A DNA stretch of 43,506 bases from a virus: positions 1-43,506 of IMG/VR virus record IMGVR_UViG_3300025133_000227; one strand, written 5' to 3'. How positions within the stretch are numbered: the stretch's first letter is position 1; every line of letters begins with the position of its first letter. Positions 33,701 to 43,307 of this stretch are shown here, in pieces. Position numbers and translations under genes: made by a program. The notes beneath the pieces were generated by a model. It saw only the letters and a program-made list of their open reading frames with translations, was not told where the DNA came from and searched no databases.

Positions 33701-36700
33701 CTCTAGACCGTAACCAAATTGTGTTCTTATTTTTATATCCTCACCATGAATCCAGACTATATCTGATATATTTATATCGTTCTCTATTAATGTTCTTACT
33801 TCATGAGAAGGATTAGTCTTGCCCCCAGTAACTGGCCCCTTTTGAGTTATTGTAAAACTTCCATCTAATTCAATTAGAAGTTCATAATGAGTTTTATCCT
33901 GTTTTTCTGATTCTTCAGTCCCTACTTCATTATTAGTACTCGACCTATTGTTCAAACTGTTGTACAGTCTTATAGAAAACATTTTCTTTGTGTCTGTAAA
34001 GCTTTCATAAGGCATTCTTAACATACTTGCAACAGCTTCATGAAAAGTTTCAACATCAGAGTTTTTTGATTGAAATACTAAGTAAGATATATCTGTATTA
34101 CTAAACACACCAAGACCTCGCACTTGAGTAAAGCTGTTTTTCGATAGAACTTTTAAATCTTGATTTCTATCAGAAATAGTCAATAATTGATTTATCTCTT
34201 CTGAAAGGTCATCAAAGTATCTTTTTGAATCATCCATTATAATTTCAAGTTGAATATCTCTAGTTTCTGAATTTTCTGGATATTTCCTATCAATCAACCA
34301 TTGTTCTAAAATTGGTTCATACAAGGAGTTCATATCTTTTTTGTAAAGTCCCTCAAGATAATGAGTTATTAATGCGTGTTCTTGCTCAATGCTTACTCCT
34401 TCAGCTCTATACCCTTGCTTTGTTGAATATGACTTAAAAGCTCTATAGCCATTCTCAAAAGTATTATATACCTGCACCCATGTACCTGAGTTCTCTGGTA
34501 TCTCCTGGAGTCTTTCCTTGCCTGTCTTTTGAACTGTTTGCTTTGCTATGCTATCTTGATAAAACTTTTCAGCTAAATAGTCCCCAACCTGTTCTTTCTT
34601 TATATTCCCAAACGCTTTTCTAATACTTAACCAAAATTGCTTTAACCAAATACCAATTCTTTTAGAAATAGACTCTACTTGTATTCTATTTGCATAATAT
34701 TCACCTATATATTGAACAAGTCTTTCTTCTGCTTTTTCTAAAGTATCTCCCTCCATCATAAATTTTTGGATACCTTTTTGGATAATAGGCATATCTCTTA
34801 ATAAATCAATATATATATGTGCATATTCATGTGGAATCGTATCAAGCGTCCCCCTTGTTAAGCTCCAATAAGCAATATCATCTATTGCTTTTCCTGCTAT
34901 TTCCCTACCATACCTATCATAAACTCTCTCAACAGCTTTTGGGGTAATAAATGGAAATTGCTTTTTAAGTCTTGATGCTATCTTAGCAGCTAATTCTTTA
35001 TTATTATCTATTCTTTGACCTTCAGTAAATTCTTGTAATTTCTCATTTGTATCATTATTCTCAATAGCACCTTCTCTATTGATAATATGATTAAGTTCTT
35101 CATAACTACGACCTTGCCCAGGTTCTATTAATTGATGTGGTATAACTACTTTTTTAGCTGCCCTTGTAATTGCAGTATAAAGCCACCTAACCCTATTCAC
35201 AAGGTCTTTGCCAAAATTCATTTTTTCAAGTATATACACATTATCCCATTCACTCCCTTGAGACTTATGGGCAGTGACAACATATCCATAGGTATTAATA
35301 TTGACAGTGTTACCTAACTTAAGTTTTCCTTTTTTAGTTTGCATCATCCAATTTTCATATTCCGAGAAAAGCATTCTTCTATCTTCCTCTGTAATCATTT
35401 GACCGTGCAAAGATGGTTCTTTCACATCAGGTGCAAAGAAATGATTTTCACCTTTTGAATTTATATAGGGATATAAAGTAACAGGCAACTCTTTCCATTC
35501 CATTTGATTGGTTTGATAATTCCACACTTGTTTATTATAATGGACAACAATTGGGTCAAAAATTTCGCTTACCTCTCCTTCGTTCTCAAAAATTTCACCA
35601 TTTTTCCTTCCATGTTGGGCATTATTAATAACTATTATTCTTTCATCGTCTTGTATAACTTTATCTTTAGCTTTACTCCCATACTTTCTATTCCTAGTTC
35701 TACGATTTTGTTCTACTCTTGAGTCATTTGTAGCAACAATCATAATAGAATCTTCACCATCTATAATATCCTGATAAAATTGCTCTTTCACTTCATTCCT
35801 ATCTAGGATAACAAAATCATCTGTTGATGACTTTGGAAGCACTATCTCTTTTTTTATTCTTAAAGCAGTAGCTACTTTTATAATAGCACTTTCAGCTGCT
35901 TGGCGAACAACCTGGGTAAGCTGTATTCCTAGCTTTTTATGACGAGCCATTAAATGAGGGTCACCGCCAACAGGGGCTAACTGAAATCCATCCCCAATTA
36001 ATATAAGTTTAGCACCAGTACTTAAAATAACATCTTGTAAATCTTCCCAAAGCTCTTCACTAATCATTGAAGATTCGTCAATAATTATAAGATTATTTGA
36101 ATCATAAGTATCAGGCTTTAATTCCCATTGACCAGTTGCCTCGCTTGGCTCTCCATAAAGCATACTGTGTATTGTAGAAAAATTACTATCATATCTGCTT
36201 CTCTTTACACCATCTATTGTCATTACAGACTTTTCTTTTAATCTCAATACTGCCTTATTAGTAGGAGCAATGACATCAATAGTATAGCCATTTCTAGAAG
36301 CATAGTTTACAATGTTCTCAACAATTGTTGTTTTACCAGTCCCAGCATAGCCAGCAAAAACAAAAGGCGTATTTATACCTTCTATTTTCTTCCCTACTCT
36401 AGAAAGAAAATCTACTATTTTAGTTAAAACATTTTTCTGACCACTTGTATAAGTAAAACCATCTGAATCGATTCTGTCGTTAAGTATGTTATTATCAGGA
36501 TTCTTTTCAAATTTCTTCTTAATAATTTCATCATCAATAGTAGGCTCTGGCTCATTTGTTTTCTCTTTTAGATTTTCTTTAGACTCTTCAACCTGATTTT
36601 CAGGTTTAGACTTTTCCATCTCAGCTTCCGCTTCTTTTCTATCTCTCTCCTCTAATCTTTTTTGGGCTTTAGCCATTTCAAGAACATTTGTTGGGGTATG

Positions 36701-39700
36701 TCTAACAGTCTTTTCTTCTGCTGCGGGCTTTTCATATAAAGCTTTTATAGCAGCTTCGCCTTCTTTAGTTATACCAAAAGGTCTTAATTTTGATTTAGGT
36801 CTTGCTCCTATTCCTGCATAATTATTAGATAAAACGGGTGCTTCAGCTTTTACAAATTTTTTCCCATCCCACTTATTCCATTCATTTTTAGCTAAATTAA
36901 AAACATGAATATCTTTTACACCTAAATCAATAGCCATTTGAACAGCCCAACCTGTTCCACCTTTTACTTGAGTGTCTTGAGTTTCTAAATGACCAACTGC
37001 TACAACTTGGTCTACATCTTTAACTTGATAATAATTTCTTCTAAGTAAATTTCTTACATCCTCCTTTTTTGGAATTTTTCTTTTTAGTGTCTTATTAGCC
37101 TTTTTAAGAAATGTATCAGCCTTCCTTAATTGCTCTGGTAATAGCTTATACCTATTTTTACTCTTAGTTATATGACCCTTAAAAGAAAATGCTTTTACAA
37201 CATGACCTGCTGCTTTGGCAAATTTCTCAAATATAGTATCAGCTCCCTGAGCACCCCCAGAATGTAAAATAGGCTTACCTTTAGGAATCTCTTTAGCTTT
37301 TTTAGGAGAAGTCCTTTCTAATATCCTTGTCAAAGCAGTGGCTTGGTTTACGCCACCTTCTTTAGAAAACATATCAGTAAGCTTCTTGCCTTTAGACTTC
37401 TCTCTTAAATCTTCTATTAAATCTGGGTTTTCATCTGCCCATCTGTCCCATAATGCTTGATACTCAGCGTCTAAATCTTTATTTTTATCTTTAGGGGCTT
37501 TCCCTTTCCCCTGACTCATTGATGCATATCCCTTGACGTTTACTTGATAATGATGCTCAATGCTTTTTCCATCAGATAATATTGCATTAAAAGCAGAGAA
37601 TCTTGCGTCACCTCTAGTGGTAACTTCATAAGTTTTCTTTTTTGGTAATTTTTGATGAACTTCTTCTTTTTCATCTTCAAATAATTCTGGATGTTCTGCT
37701 CTATCGTGGGCTTCTACAGCTTCTTCTACTTTTTTAGATTTTTCTAAATCATCTATTTCGCTTAATAAAGCTTTTTTATTTTTTTGCTTGACATTCTCAA
37801 TGCCTAATCCCTGCGCTCTTTTTCTTAACTTAGGAAGTGTTTCTGGCGTTATATCTAATGCACCAGATTCTTCCTCTTCTTGAGTTGGAGGTTCATCAAC
37901 AATTTCATCTTTAACTGGTTCATCTGTAATTTCATCTACTCTATTGAGTATTGATAAACTGGCTTTTTCAAGTTGTGTTGGGTCGCCTTCATCTACAGCT
38001 GCTATCCCAGTTTGAAGTTTATCTATTTCTTCATCTGTTAAATCATCAACAACCTCATCATCTACCTTTACAGTAAATTCTCCCTTACTATAATTTACCT
38101 TTACTCTATCTAATCCTTTTTTAGTAGTTTTTTTCTTAGGCTTTTTTTCTTTCTTTGGAGGGAGTTCAGTCTCTTCGGCTTTCTCAACTTTTATTTCATC
38201 AGTAATGTCAAGAGCATCAGCTTCTTCGTCTATTTCATCTACTATCTCATCAGATGGAGCTTCTTCTATTAGAGAGTCTTCGTATAGCTTTTCAAGTCTA
38301 TCAACATCTACCTCCTTATCATAAGCCTTAATAAGCTCGAATAAATCAAACCTTTTATTTTCACTCATATCACCGAGTAAGTCAATATTCTCTTCTAAAG
38401 CCTTACTTATTTCATCAGCAGCGCCTTTGGGGTCATCTCTATATGATTTTTGAAGCTCTTCAGCTATTTCTTTTTCCTCTGGAGTCAGATTATCATAAGA
38501 ACCTATAAAAGCACCCAAACTAACTCTAGCATTAGATTTAGATATAGGCTCAGCTTCCTCTTCTGCTTGGCTTTTTTGTTCCTCAAATATTTCTTCTTTT
38601 ACATCTTCTGAGGTTTCAGACATTACTTGTGCAATTCTTGTCTTTCCACTAAGAGCAGTTTTAGCCCCAGGCAATAACCCCATAGTAATACCCATAGCAG
38701 CCCCTGAGTAAGCAGATTCAACAGCTTCAGGTGTAAACATTTGCTTATGTAAATATTTTAATGCAGATTCAGGAACCTCTTCATATCCTCTTTTATTATA
38801 ATAATTTATTAATTCAGATGTTAAATATTGACTCCACTCAGTCCCAGATTCTAAAATAGCCTGTTGAATCATTGGTTTTGTGATAGTTCTACCTGTTTGT
38901 AAAGCCCCTTGCTTTTGAAGAGCATTTATCATCCTCTCTTCAAACATTTTTCTATTCTTAATTGAGCCAATACCTAATCGCTTTTTAAAAGTACCATAGG
39001 GTATATATTCAAGTATACCAGACGCAACAGCATAAGCAGCCCCTGATATTCCAGCGACTTTATTTGCTTGTTTTAAATCAACACCCTTTTCTAATAAATA
39101 TTGTATAGTGCTATTGTATTGCTCAGAACCTTCTAGCCCACCCATAGTAGCCATAGTACCAGCAGTTCTTATTTTTTCAGATGCTTTTACAAATTTAGTT
39201 GCACCAGATACTGCAGTTGAGCCTTTCTTAGCTGCTGATATAGCCTTAAAACCACCAGTAGCAGCTCTCAGTGCAGTGCCACCAATGCCATAAGTTACAA
39301 GATTTAAACCAACATCTACTGCTAGCATAGCAGCTATTGATGGAGCAGCTTGAGCAAGACCTCGTTGAAACATTTGAGGTTGTAAGAAATTCTGAAGACT
39401 GATTGGCTCATCTTCCATCCAATTTAAATAACCTTGAAGCTCAGGGTCTCTCATTCTTATTCTTGTGTCTTCAAGAGACTTTTGACGTAATTCTTCGCTA
39501 TATTCTAATAAATCTTGATTCCCTGTTAGCGCAGCAAGTCCACCAACAGCTGCTGATGGTATATTTGCCAACATTTCTTTGGCTTGGAATACAGAAAATT
39601 GTGTATCGCTTCCTCTTTCGCTGCCTTTTATTTTATATAAATTAGATAAAGATTCTTTATTAAATAAATCTCTATGTTCAGGATAATATCCTAAATATTC

Positions 39701-39790
39701 TCTTGCTAAATAATCATCCCCAACATTAGATAATTCAGGTCGCTGCCCTCTTATAATGTCAGCGTACTCTTTTACAGTTAAATTCTGCAT
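30767..39790 (-). CDS. Giant polyvalent virion protein with SLOG, SF1 helicase, metallopeptidase and RNA-polymerase-like domains, 3007 aa
   Basis: Domains in order. Residues 1-400: helical region with hydrophobic stretches (AAPSIAAMLAVDVGLNLV), as in internal virion proteins. 400-780: disordered acidic/Lys-rich linkers. About 780-1010: SLOG/Rossmann domain, with SGGAQGADTIFEKFA and NYAGIGARP. About 1110-1570: SF1 helicase, Walker A GYAGTGKTT (about 1145-1153), Walker B IIIDESSM (about 1235), LIGDGFQLAPV, VTAHKSQGSEWD (about 1507) and YTAITRA (about 1540). About 1650: HEYAH zinc-metallopeptidase motif. 2316-2545: RNA-polymerase-like region, with K2320 and K2326 in EDKTHDSAKGV, RSPVSH (2502-2507), HLHPLL (2528-2533) and D2540/D2542/D2544 in DGDGDK. 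A later helix LQAAVDNVEF could be a bridge-helix equivalent. The assignment to a virion-injected polymerase is inferred. Confidence 0.85.
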   Translation of the reverse strand: MQNLTVKEYADIIRGQRPELSNVGDDYLAREYLGYYPEHRDLFNKESLSNLYKIKGSERGSDTQFSVFQAKEMLANIPSAAVGGLAALTGNQDLLEYSEELRQKSLEDTRIRMRDPELQGYLNWMEDEPISLQNFLQPQMFQRGLAQAAPSIAAMLAVDVGLNLVTYGIGGTALRAATGGFKAISAAKKGSTAVSGATKFVKASEKIRTAGTMATMGGLEGSEQYNSTIQYLLEKGVDLKQANKVAGISGAAYAVASGILEYIPYGTFKKRLGIGSIKNRKMFEERMINALQKQGALQTGRTITKPMIQQAILESGTEWSQYLTSELINYYNKRGYEEVPESALKYLHKQMFTPEAVESAYSGAAMGITMGLLPGAKTALSGKTRIAQVMSETSEDVKEEIFEEQKSQAEEEAEPISKSNARVSLGAFIGSYDNLTPEEKEIAEELQKSYRDDPKGAADEISKALEENIDLLGDMSENKRFDLFELIKAYDKEVDVDRLEKLYEDSLIEEAPSDEIVDEIDEEADALDITDEIKVEKAEETELPPKKEKKPKKKTTKKGLDRVKVNYSKGEFTVKVDDEVVDDLTDEEIDKLQTGIAAVDEGDPTQLEKASLSILNRVDEITDEPVKDEIVDEPPTQEEEESGALDITPETLPKLRKRAQGLGIENVKQKNKKALLSEIDDLEKSKKVEEAVEAHDRAEHPELFEDEKEEVHQKLPKKKTYEVTTRGDARFSAFNAILSDGKSIEHHYQVNVKGYASMSQGKGKAPKDKNKDLDAEYQALWDRWADENPDLIEDLREKSKGKKLTDMFSKEGGVNQATALTRILERTSPKKAKEIPKGKPILHSGGAQGADTIFEKFAKAAGHVVKAFSFKGHITKSKNRYKLLPEQLRKADTFLKKANKTLKRKIPKKEDVRNLLRRNYYQVKDVDQVVAVGHLETQDTQVKGGTGWAVQMAIDLGVKDIHVFNLAKNEWNKWDGKKFVKAEAPVLSNNYAGIGARPKSKLRPFGITKEGEAAIKALYEKPAAEEKTVRHTPTNVLEMAKAQKRLEERDRKEAEAEMEKSKPENQVEESKENLKEKTNEPEPTIDDEIIKKKFEKNPDNNILNDRIDSDGFTYTSGQKNVLTKIVDFLSRVGKKIEGINTPFVFAGYAGTGKTTIVENIVNYASRNGYTIDVIAPTNKAVLRLKEKSVMTIDGVKRSRYDSNFSTIHSMLYGEPSEATGQWELKPDTYDSNNLIIIDESSMISEELWEDLQDVILSTGAKLILIGDGFQLAPVGGDPHLMARHKKLGIQLTQVVRQAAESAIIKVATALRIKKEIVLPKSSTDDFVILDRNEVKEQFYQDIIDGEDSIMIVATNDSRVEQNRRTRNRKYGSKAKDKVIQDDERIIVINNAQHGRKNGEIFENEGEVSEIFDPIVVHYNKQVWNYQTNQMEWKELPVTLYPYINSKGENHFFAPDVKEPSLHGQMITEEDRRMLFSEYENWMMQTKKGKLKLGNTVNINTYGYVVTAHKSQGSEWDNVYILEKMNFGKDLVNRVRWLYTAITRAAKKVVIPHQLIEPGQGRSYEELNHIINREGAIENNDTNEKLQEFTEGQRIDNNKELAAKIASRLKKQFPFITPKAVERVYDRYGREIAGKAIDDIAYWSLTRGTLDTIPHEYAHIYIDLLRDMPIIQKGIQKFMMEGDTLEKAEERLVQYIGEYYANRIQVESISKRIGIWLKQFWLSIRKAFGNIKKEQVGDYLAEKFYQDSIAKQTVQKTGKERLQEIPENSGTWVQVYNTFENGYRAFKSYSTKQGYRAEGVSIEQEHALITHYLEGLYKKDMNSLYEPILEQWLIDRKYPENSETRDIQLEIIMDDSKRYFDDLSEEINQLLTISDRNQDLKVLSKNSFTQVRGLGVFSNTDISYLVFQSKNSDVETFHEAVASMLRMPYESFTDTKKMFSIRLYNSLNNRSSTNNEVGTEESEKQDKTHYELLIELDGSFTITQKGPVTGGKTNPSHEVRTLIENDINISDIVWIHGEDIKIRTQFGYGLEDKYDSFKWKDLIKLQKALRKQGMMIVLNRGEKERYAIIKLTKEHIENGKNAEAYWDDKELTKKQIDNFLGLRFEGIEGVDINLFRAEEIARHEAMERMFPGYLKEQGEKVFKRIKLPLTPGVVSKNMPVAVGHIFNKDKASFVIERDGKEVEVESLYEVSRGNKKYRLDGSSLTSTRLIKAMIKAFGMKPGTSKVKTVIQTINENLDKLFVKHKHFRPPYPVKIYENYGKSNQKLVAEIDAAGYIKDSEGKDIDVLLTDDEAKIFGGEFSAGRNFSIPGTAFGLLNMEDKTHDSAKGVMQLYNYMHNQEILQAWKEGVFPKIREKLRKVFLLGQATNRRNAQQNIAEFFRRLSASPNALPDVAHEMFKNGLGMHKFGSTLLDKIVQTQLNLPALGLEGQPGMMGDVLVDYTGELEYLEARVSIQDASNIIKAYMEDSDSHNDTRDFKTLQRHGMDAINEWLETANYKMLITRSPVSHLGGANMVTVKELHNRQGQVHLHPLLIFKDLEGDGDGDKVNLEKLSPRMEELFVSTYEALDVKAVDLKKYQKGKKSYDLSRREDLYKLIEAITWGQKAVPEIANAALYYGILQQTFNYVEIKQSKGNTYQLQLVGLNDKITDERKDGNKVVSGSGITDTFSELLRVYLQAAVDNVEFLLLEGWNYEMTDFRSKMFKRSDGKPLTEGDVQVITRLLSELKPAADIRRGRDHQRGAHTLSNSISLSVLLKKFTDSKNNIFSGLDFEELAGVIRKTSFKREGTNFVLHPTEMIATEVAKFWEKYSKENPSWAGSPHILNENVYFSAHVYAISQMQDKMRDEMTSAKVEKGVDYGKRMGNQFARMFKNMEEAESIGIDGWNTNEEMINFATDFSPQFRKLTNKEKRAGAYAFLEGYDRAVGGQLRQVAEIGTLPPFSSDTKRLQLIDNSVVGEYLEHYHRFLYEEINKRDRDYTTDAGKLKHSEFDLAPINSIISRSKLDIKRYC

Positions 39791-39796
39791 ATAGGC

Positions 39797-40432
39797 TTAT
39801 TCGCCTTTATAATCTTTTAAATTCTTCTTATTAAATCTTGCTTTTCTAGTTTTCAACTGTGTATTAAGAATTTCCAATGCTCTTTCTCTATTCCTCAACC
39901 TTTCTTCACCAGTCGAATCCCCCCTACCTACATTTCTAAAATATTTATTATGAATTTCTTTTCTCTCTTGACGAATATCAGACATTTCTTGATTTAATAC
40001 CCCCAAAGAAGACTTTTTATCATAAGTATTAAAGACCCAATCTAAATCCCAGAACGGAACTTCACCTTCTTTTGCCTCCCAAAGAGTCTTTCTTTCATCA
40101 TATTCTTCTCCCAATTTAGAATATCGAGAAGAAGCTGAACGAAAATTTGCCATATCTTTCTTTAAAAGTTCATTTAGAGAATTAATAATTGGTTCTTTTT
40201 CGCCTAGCCACGCAGAATCCTCTTTAAATTCAGCATCTCTAAACAATTCACTTCCTTCGTAATTAACAGTATCTTTTTTCATTCCTCCTTGTCCTGCCCA
40301 AATTGCATAATCTTCCTTAAAAGACTCAGGTACCCAATTAGAAGCATCATCTGGGTATTCTTGTAAATCTTGTTGATACTTTAGAAATCTTGTAGAATCC
40401 TGTTTTGTATATTCTTTTTTATCTTGGGGCAT
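39797..40432 (-). CDS. Hypothetical virion-cluster protein, 211 aa
   Basis: ATG 40432 is chosen because TTGGAG lies about 6 bp upstream. An in-frame TTG four codons before it is less likely. The product is helical and charged (MPQDKKEYTKQDSTRFLKYQ start), with a Trp-rich middle (WEAKEGEVPFWDLDWVFNTY) and a basic end. It overlaps the 483-aa gene by 14 bp. The position just before the giant polyvalent gene suggests an internal virion protein. Not recognised. Confidence 0.75.
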   Translation of the reverse strand: MPQDKKEYTKQDSTRFLKYQQDLQEYPDDASNWVPESFKEDYAIWAGQGGMKKDTVNYEGSELFRDAEFKEDSAWLGEKEPIINSLNELLKKDMANFRSASSRYSKLGEEYDERKTLWEAKEGEVPFWDLDWVFNTYDKKSSLGVLNQEMSDIRQERKEIHNKYFRNVGRGDSTGEERLRNRERALEILNTQLKTRKARFNKKNLKDYKGE

Positions 40433-41870
40433 CTTTTTCTCCAAACTGCTCTAGCCAATATGCTTCCCTATCGGCTCTTCTCTTTATTCTTGAACTAATA
40501 TCAGTTTCTAAATCATCTTTAGATATTTTATCTACTCTTCTAATGAAACTATCCATTCCAATTACCTCCTCTAATAGATGGCGAAAATGTAGGTTTTCAT
40601 CTTCATCACCTGTGTCTATTGCATGGATTCTCATATAACCAAGAGTCTTCCGACCAGCATCTGTCTCAACAGGTCTGTTATCTGTAAAATATCTAACTAC
40701 TGCGTTCATATTTGGGGTTTTCTTATGTACTTCTGTTTTAATATCTAAATCACTAGCATAATCTTCATTATTAAATGTGATATGCTCATTAAAATTGTCA
40801 ACACCTTTTAATAAAGACTTCATCTTATTGGTATTATCTCTATGTACATTTTTTCTGCTTTTTTCAAATTTAAAAGAATTAGCAGGCACAGAAGTAAAAT
40901 TCCAACCAATTTTCTTTTGAATTGATTTATCTAATTCACTCTCAAAATAGCTTCTCATGTTCTGTGATATTGTTTGACCTTCAAGTTCTTGTTCGTCTAA
41001 TCGTAATTTTTCATCATCTTTTAATGATTTAGATTGAGTATCTCTACCTGTTTTTTTATCTTCACCGATGAACTGAGGTATCTTATCTAATAATTCTTTT
41101 ACTTCTTCTATATTCTCATTCTGACTAAATTGCATCAGTCTAATGGCTTCACTAAGATTTGATGTCGCTCTGTCAGAGCCGCTAACATCAAGGATTGCTT
41201 GTTTATCGGTAGTAAAATGTTTTAAAGCACTAAAGACTGCTCTTTTATCATCGTGCATCTGTATAAGAGGTTGGAAATGGTCATTAACTTTATCCCCACC
41301 AGCATCTAAATAAGATTTTCTAAGATTATTAACATTATTTATAAAAAATTGAGTATCTTTTAAATTCCATTTTCCTTCAAGCCTATCATCATCTCCTAAA
41401 TCTTCTATTAGCTCTTGAACGTTTCCTAAAGATTCTTTTAAAAACGCAGATTTCTCTGCTGTCTGAAGAGCTGTGCTAAATTTCATATTCATAGCATCTA
41501 TATAATTCTTTGCTCTAGGGTCACCATCTTGATTCATAGAATGAAGACTCTCCATTAAACCAGGTAGAGCTTTTTTTGCCTGCATAATCTCTTTAATATT
41601 TAAATCATCTCTTATCGTTTTATCCTTTGTATCGCCCTCTAAAAGAAACTCAGCAAATTCAGCAGCCGCAGTATCTATATCTAAAGCCTTTGATGCCCAT
41701 TCTTTATCTTCTCTTGTAAGTTGTCTATTTATTGCAATATTTGGGTCTGCTTTAGTATTTCTATCTATAGCTTCATTTAAAAGTCTAAAATCCTCTGCCT
41801 CGGTATAAGGATTTAATCTTTCTTGTGCTCTAAGTTTTGCTTCGTATCTTGACCCTATAGTTTGTGGCAT
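40419..41870 (-). CDS. Hypothetical internal-virion-type protein, 483 aa
   Basis: A 483-aa, helical, highly charged product (MPQTIGSRYEAKLRAQERLN start). No signal peptide, membrane span or Cys. Long Glu/Lys helices in residues 60-330 suggest a coiled rod. In podoviruses, proteins of this kind between tail genes and giant proteins are often core or ejection proteins. That is positional inference. It is 5 bp from the preceding gene and overlaps the next. Confidence 0.75.
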   Translation of the reverse strand: MPQTIGSRYEAKLRAQERLNPYTEAEDFRLLNEAIDRNTKADPNIAINRQLTREDKEWASKALDIDTAAAEFAEFLLEGDTKDKTIRDDLNIKEIMQAKKALPGLMESLHSMNQDGDPRAKNYIDAMNMKFSTALQTAEKSAFLKESLGNVQELIEDLGDDDRLEGKWNLKDTQFFINNVNNLRKSYLDAGGDKVNDHFQPLIQMHDDKRAVFSALKHFTTDKQAILDVSGSDRATSNLSEAIRLMQFSQNENIEEVKELLDKIPQFIGEDKKTGRDTQSKSLKDDEKLRLDEQELEGQTISQNMRSYFESELDKSIQKKIGWNFTSVPANSFKFEKSRKNVHRDNTNKMKSLLKGVDNFNEHITFNNEDYASDLDIKTEVHKKTPNMNAVVRYFTDNRPVETDAGRKTLGYMRIHAIDTGDEDENLHFRHLLEEVIGMDSFIRRVDKISKDDLETDISSRIKRRADREAYWLEQFGEKDAPR

Positions 41871-41875
41871 AATTT

Positions 41876-42439
41876 TTATCCTGCTTTGTAATCTGATGTA
41901 CCAGTGAATTTCTCAAGAAATGTATCTGGCGTTGATAGAATGCTTGATACAGTTGTATCCATTTCATGTTCAATTTCATCTATTTGTTTTTTAGTATTTA
42001 AACTTATAGATTGTTTTGTAAAGTTTTGTTCTTGAACAATTTGGTCAACTGTATCTTCATATTTATCATATACTCTTGTTCTTGTGTTGTCAACTGCCGC
42101 TGTTGCAGATTCATCTATTGCAAAATCGCCTGATGTAATTGCAAATTCTGAAGCTTTAACTGTATCCATTAGACTGTCTTGACCAGATGTGGTAGCAGCT
42201 TTCATCATACTTTCAGACTTTGCTTGATTTTGTTGTTTAGCTAAATCTGTTTCTTGACCAACTCTTTGTTTTTGTGCATGAGATACCTGAGTAGCTGCGT
42301 CTAAAGCATCTTTAGTATCATCTTCATCAGGCCCTCCGAAAATAGCACTACCAACTTTAGCAGTTGTGCTAATGAGAAATCCTGCAGTAACAGGGTCTAT
42401 AAAAGCGTATACTTGGACAAATTCAAATAGTTCAGTCAC
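41876..42439 (-). CDS. Hypothetical internal-virion-type protein, 187 aa, GTG start
   Basis: GTG 42439 is chosen because AGGAGG lies 8 bp upstream. A TTG two codons earlier is too close to that site. A hydrophobic N-terminus (VYAFIDPVTAGFLISTTAKV) is followed by a long helical, Gln/Ala/Lys-rich body (QVSHAQKQRVGQETDLAKQQ) and a Thr/Ser-rich tail. This layout (membrane-active start plus helices) is seen in small ejection proteins of podoviruses, which is only a suggestion here. The gene overlaps the end of its upstream neighbour by 8 bp. Confidence 0.72.
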   Translation of the reverse strand: MTELFEFVQVYAFIDPVTAGFLISTTAKVGSAIFGGPDEDDTKDALDAATQVSHAQKQRVGQETDLAKQQNQAKSESMMKAATTSGQDSLMDTVKASEFAITSGDFAIDESATAAVDNTRTRVYDKYEDTVDQIVQEQNFTKQSISLNTKKQIDEIEHEMDTTVSSILSTPDTFLEKFTGTSDYKAG

Positions 42440-43247
42440 TGCCAAATCCTCCTCTATGTTTTGCTCTCATAAGATTCCCACCTCCCCATGGATGACCATA
42501 AGGATTACTTGGGTCTATTTCTTCACTATATGAAAAATCATTAGTTGGATTTATATCATTATTCTTACTTTCATCTAACATAGTTTTTCTATCTGTAGCT
42601 GAAGCATTATTAAATTCTTTTGTGTTCATTATGGAACTCATTGGTCTATTCAATTTCTGAGAGAATGGAAGGTTATTATTGATTAATACTTGGGGATGCT
42701 CAGAAGCTCCTTCATCAATACTTTCCTTTATTACCTCAGTAGCATTTCCAACAGCAGCATTTTCTTCAAACTTCTCAACAGGGGCAGGTGTACCATATAA
42801 AGATGAAAGTTTAGTCCCTGATTGTTTCATATCTAAAAGCGACTCTGTTACACGAGGGCTTTCACTATTTCTAATCTGACCGATTGATTGTAATTCTTCT
42901 GTCGTATATGTTCTGCCTTCTTCATTCTTATAAGTTGCCTCATCTCTTTCGCTAAAATTTAATTTCTGTGACCAATTTTTAAAAAAACTTTTATTTCTAG
43001 TCGTCTTTCCTTCATCATTTTTATCAAAGACACCTAAATTCAGTTCTTCCAACTCAACACCTGCTTCTTCCGCCCCTGTCTCAATATTTTTATTTTTAGC
43101 TTTTGTAGGAGATGTCTTTACAGCATAAGCACCAAGCAAATCATCTATCTCTTCTCCAATTATATTAGCAGCAGCAGCTTTTCCTTGTTTGCCCTTTATC
43201 GACCTTACTTGTTTGGCAAGTTTTCTTCTTGATGCAACTATACTCAT
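42432..43247 (-). CDS. Hypothetical structural-cluster protein, 271 aa
   Basis: A 271-aa protein with a basic start (MSIVASRRKLAKQVRSIKGK), a long polar, low-complexity middle rich in Glu, Asn and Ser, and a Gly/His-rich end (HPWGGGNLMRAKHRGGFGSD). AAAGGAT precedes the ATG. Low-complexity polar sequence suggests a flexible linker protein in or on the virion. Family not recognised. Confidence 0.72.
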   Translation of the reverse strand: MSIVASRRKLAKQVRSIKGKQGKAAAANIIGEEIDDLLGAYAVKTSPTKAKNKNIETGAEEAGVELEELNLGVFDKNDEGKTTRNKSFFKNWSQKLNFSERDEATYKNEEGRTYTTEELQSIGQIRNSESPRVTESLLDMKQSGTKLSSLYGTPAPVEKFEENAAVGNATEVIKESIDEGASEHPQVLINNNLPFSQKLNRPMSSIMNTKEFNNASATDRKTMLDESKNNDINPTNDFSYSEEIDPSNPYGHPWGGGNLMRAKHRGGFGSD

Positions 43248-43307
43248 TTTTATATCCTTTTATCCCGTTACTAAATTTAACACTTTATTATACATACTTT
43301 CATCTCT

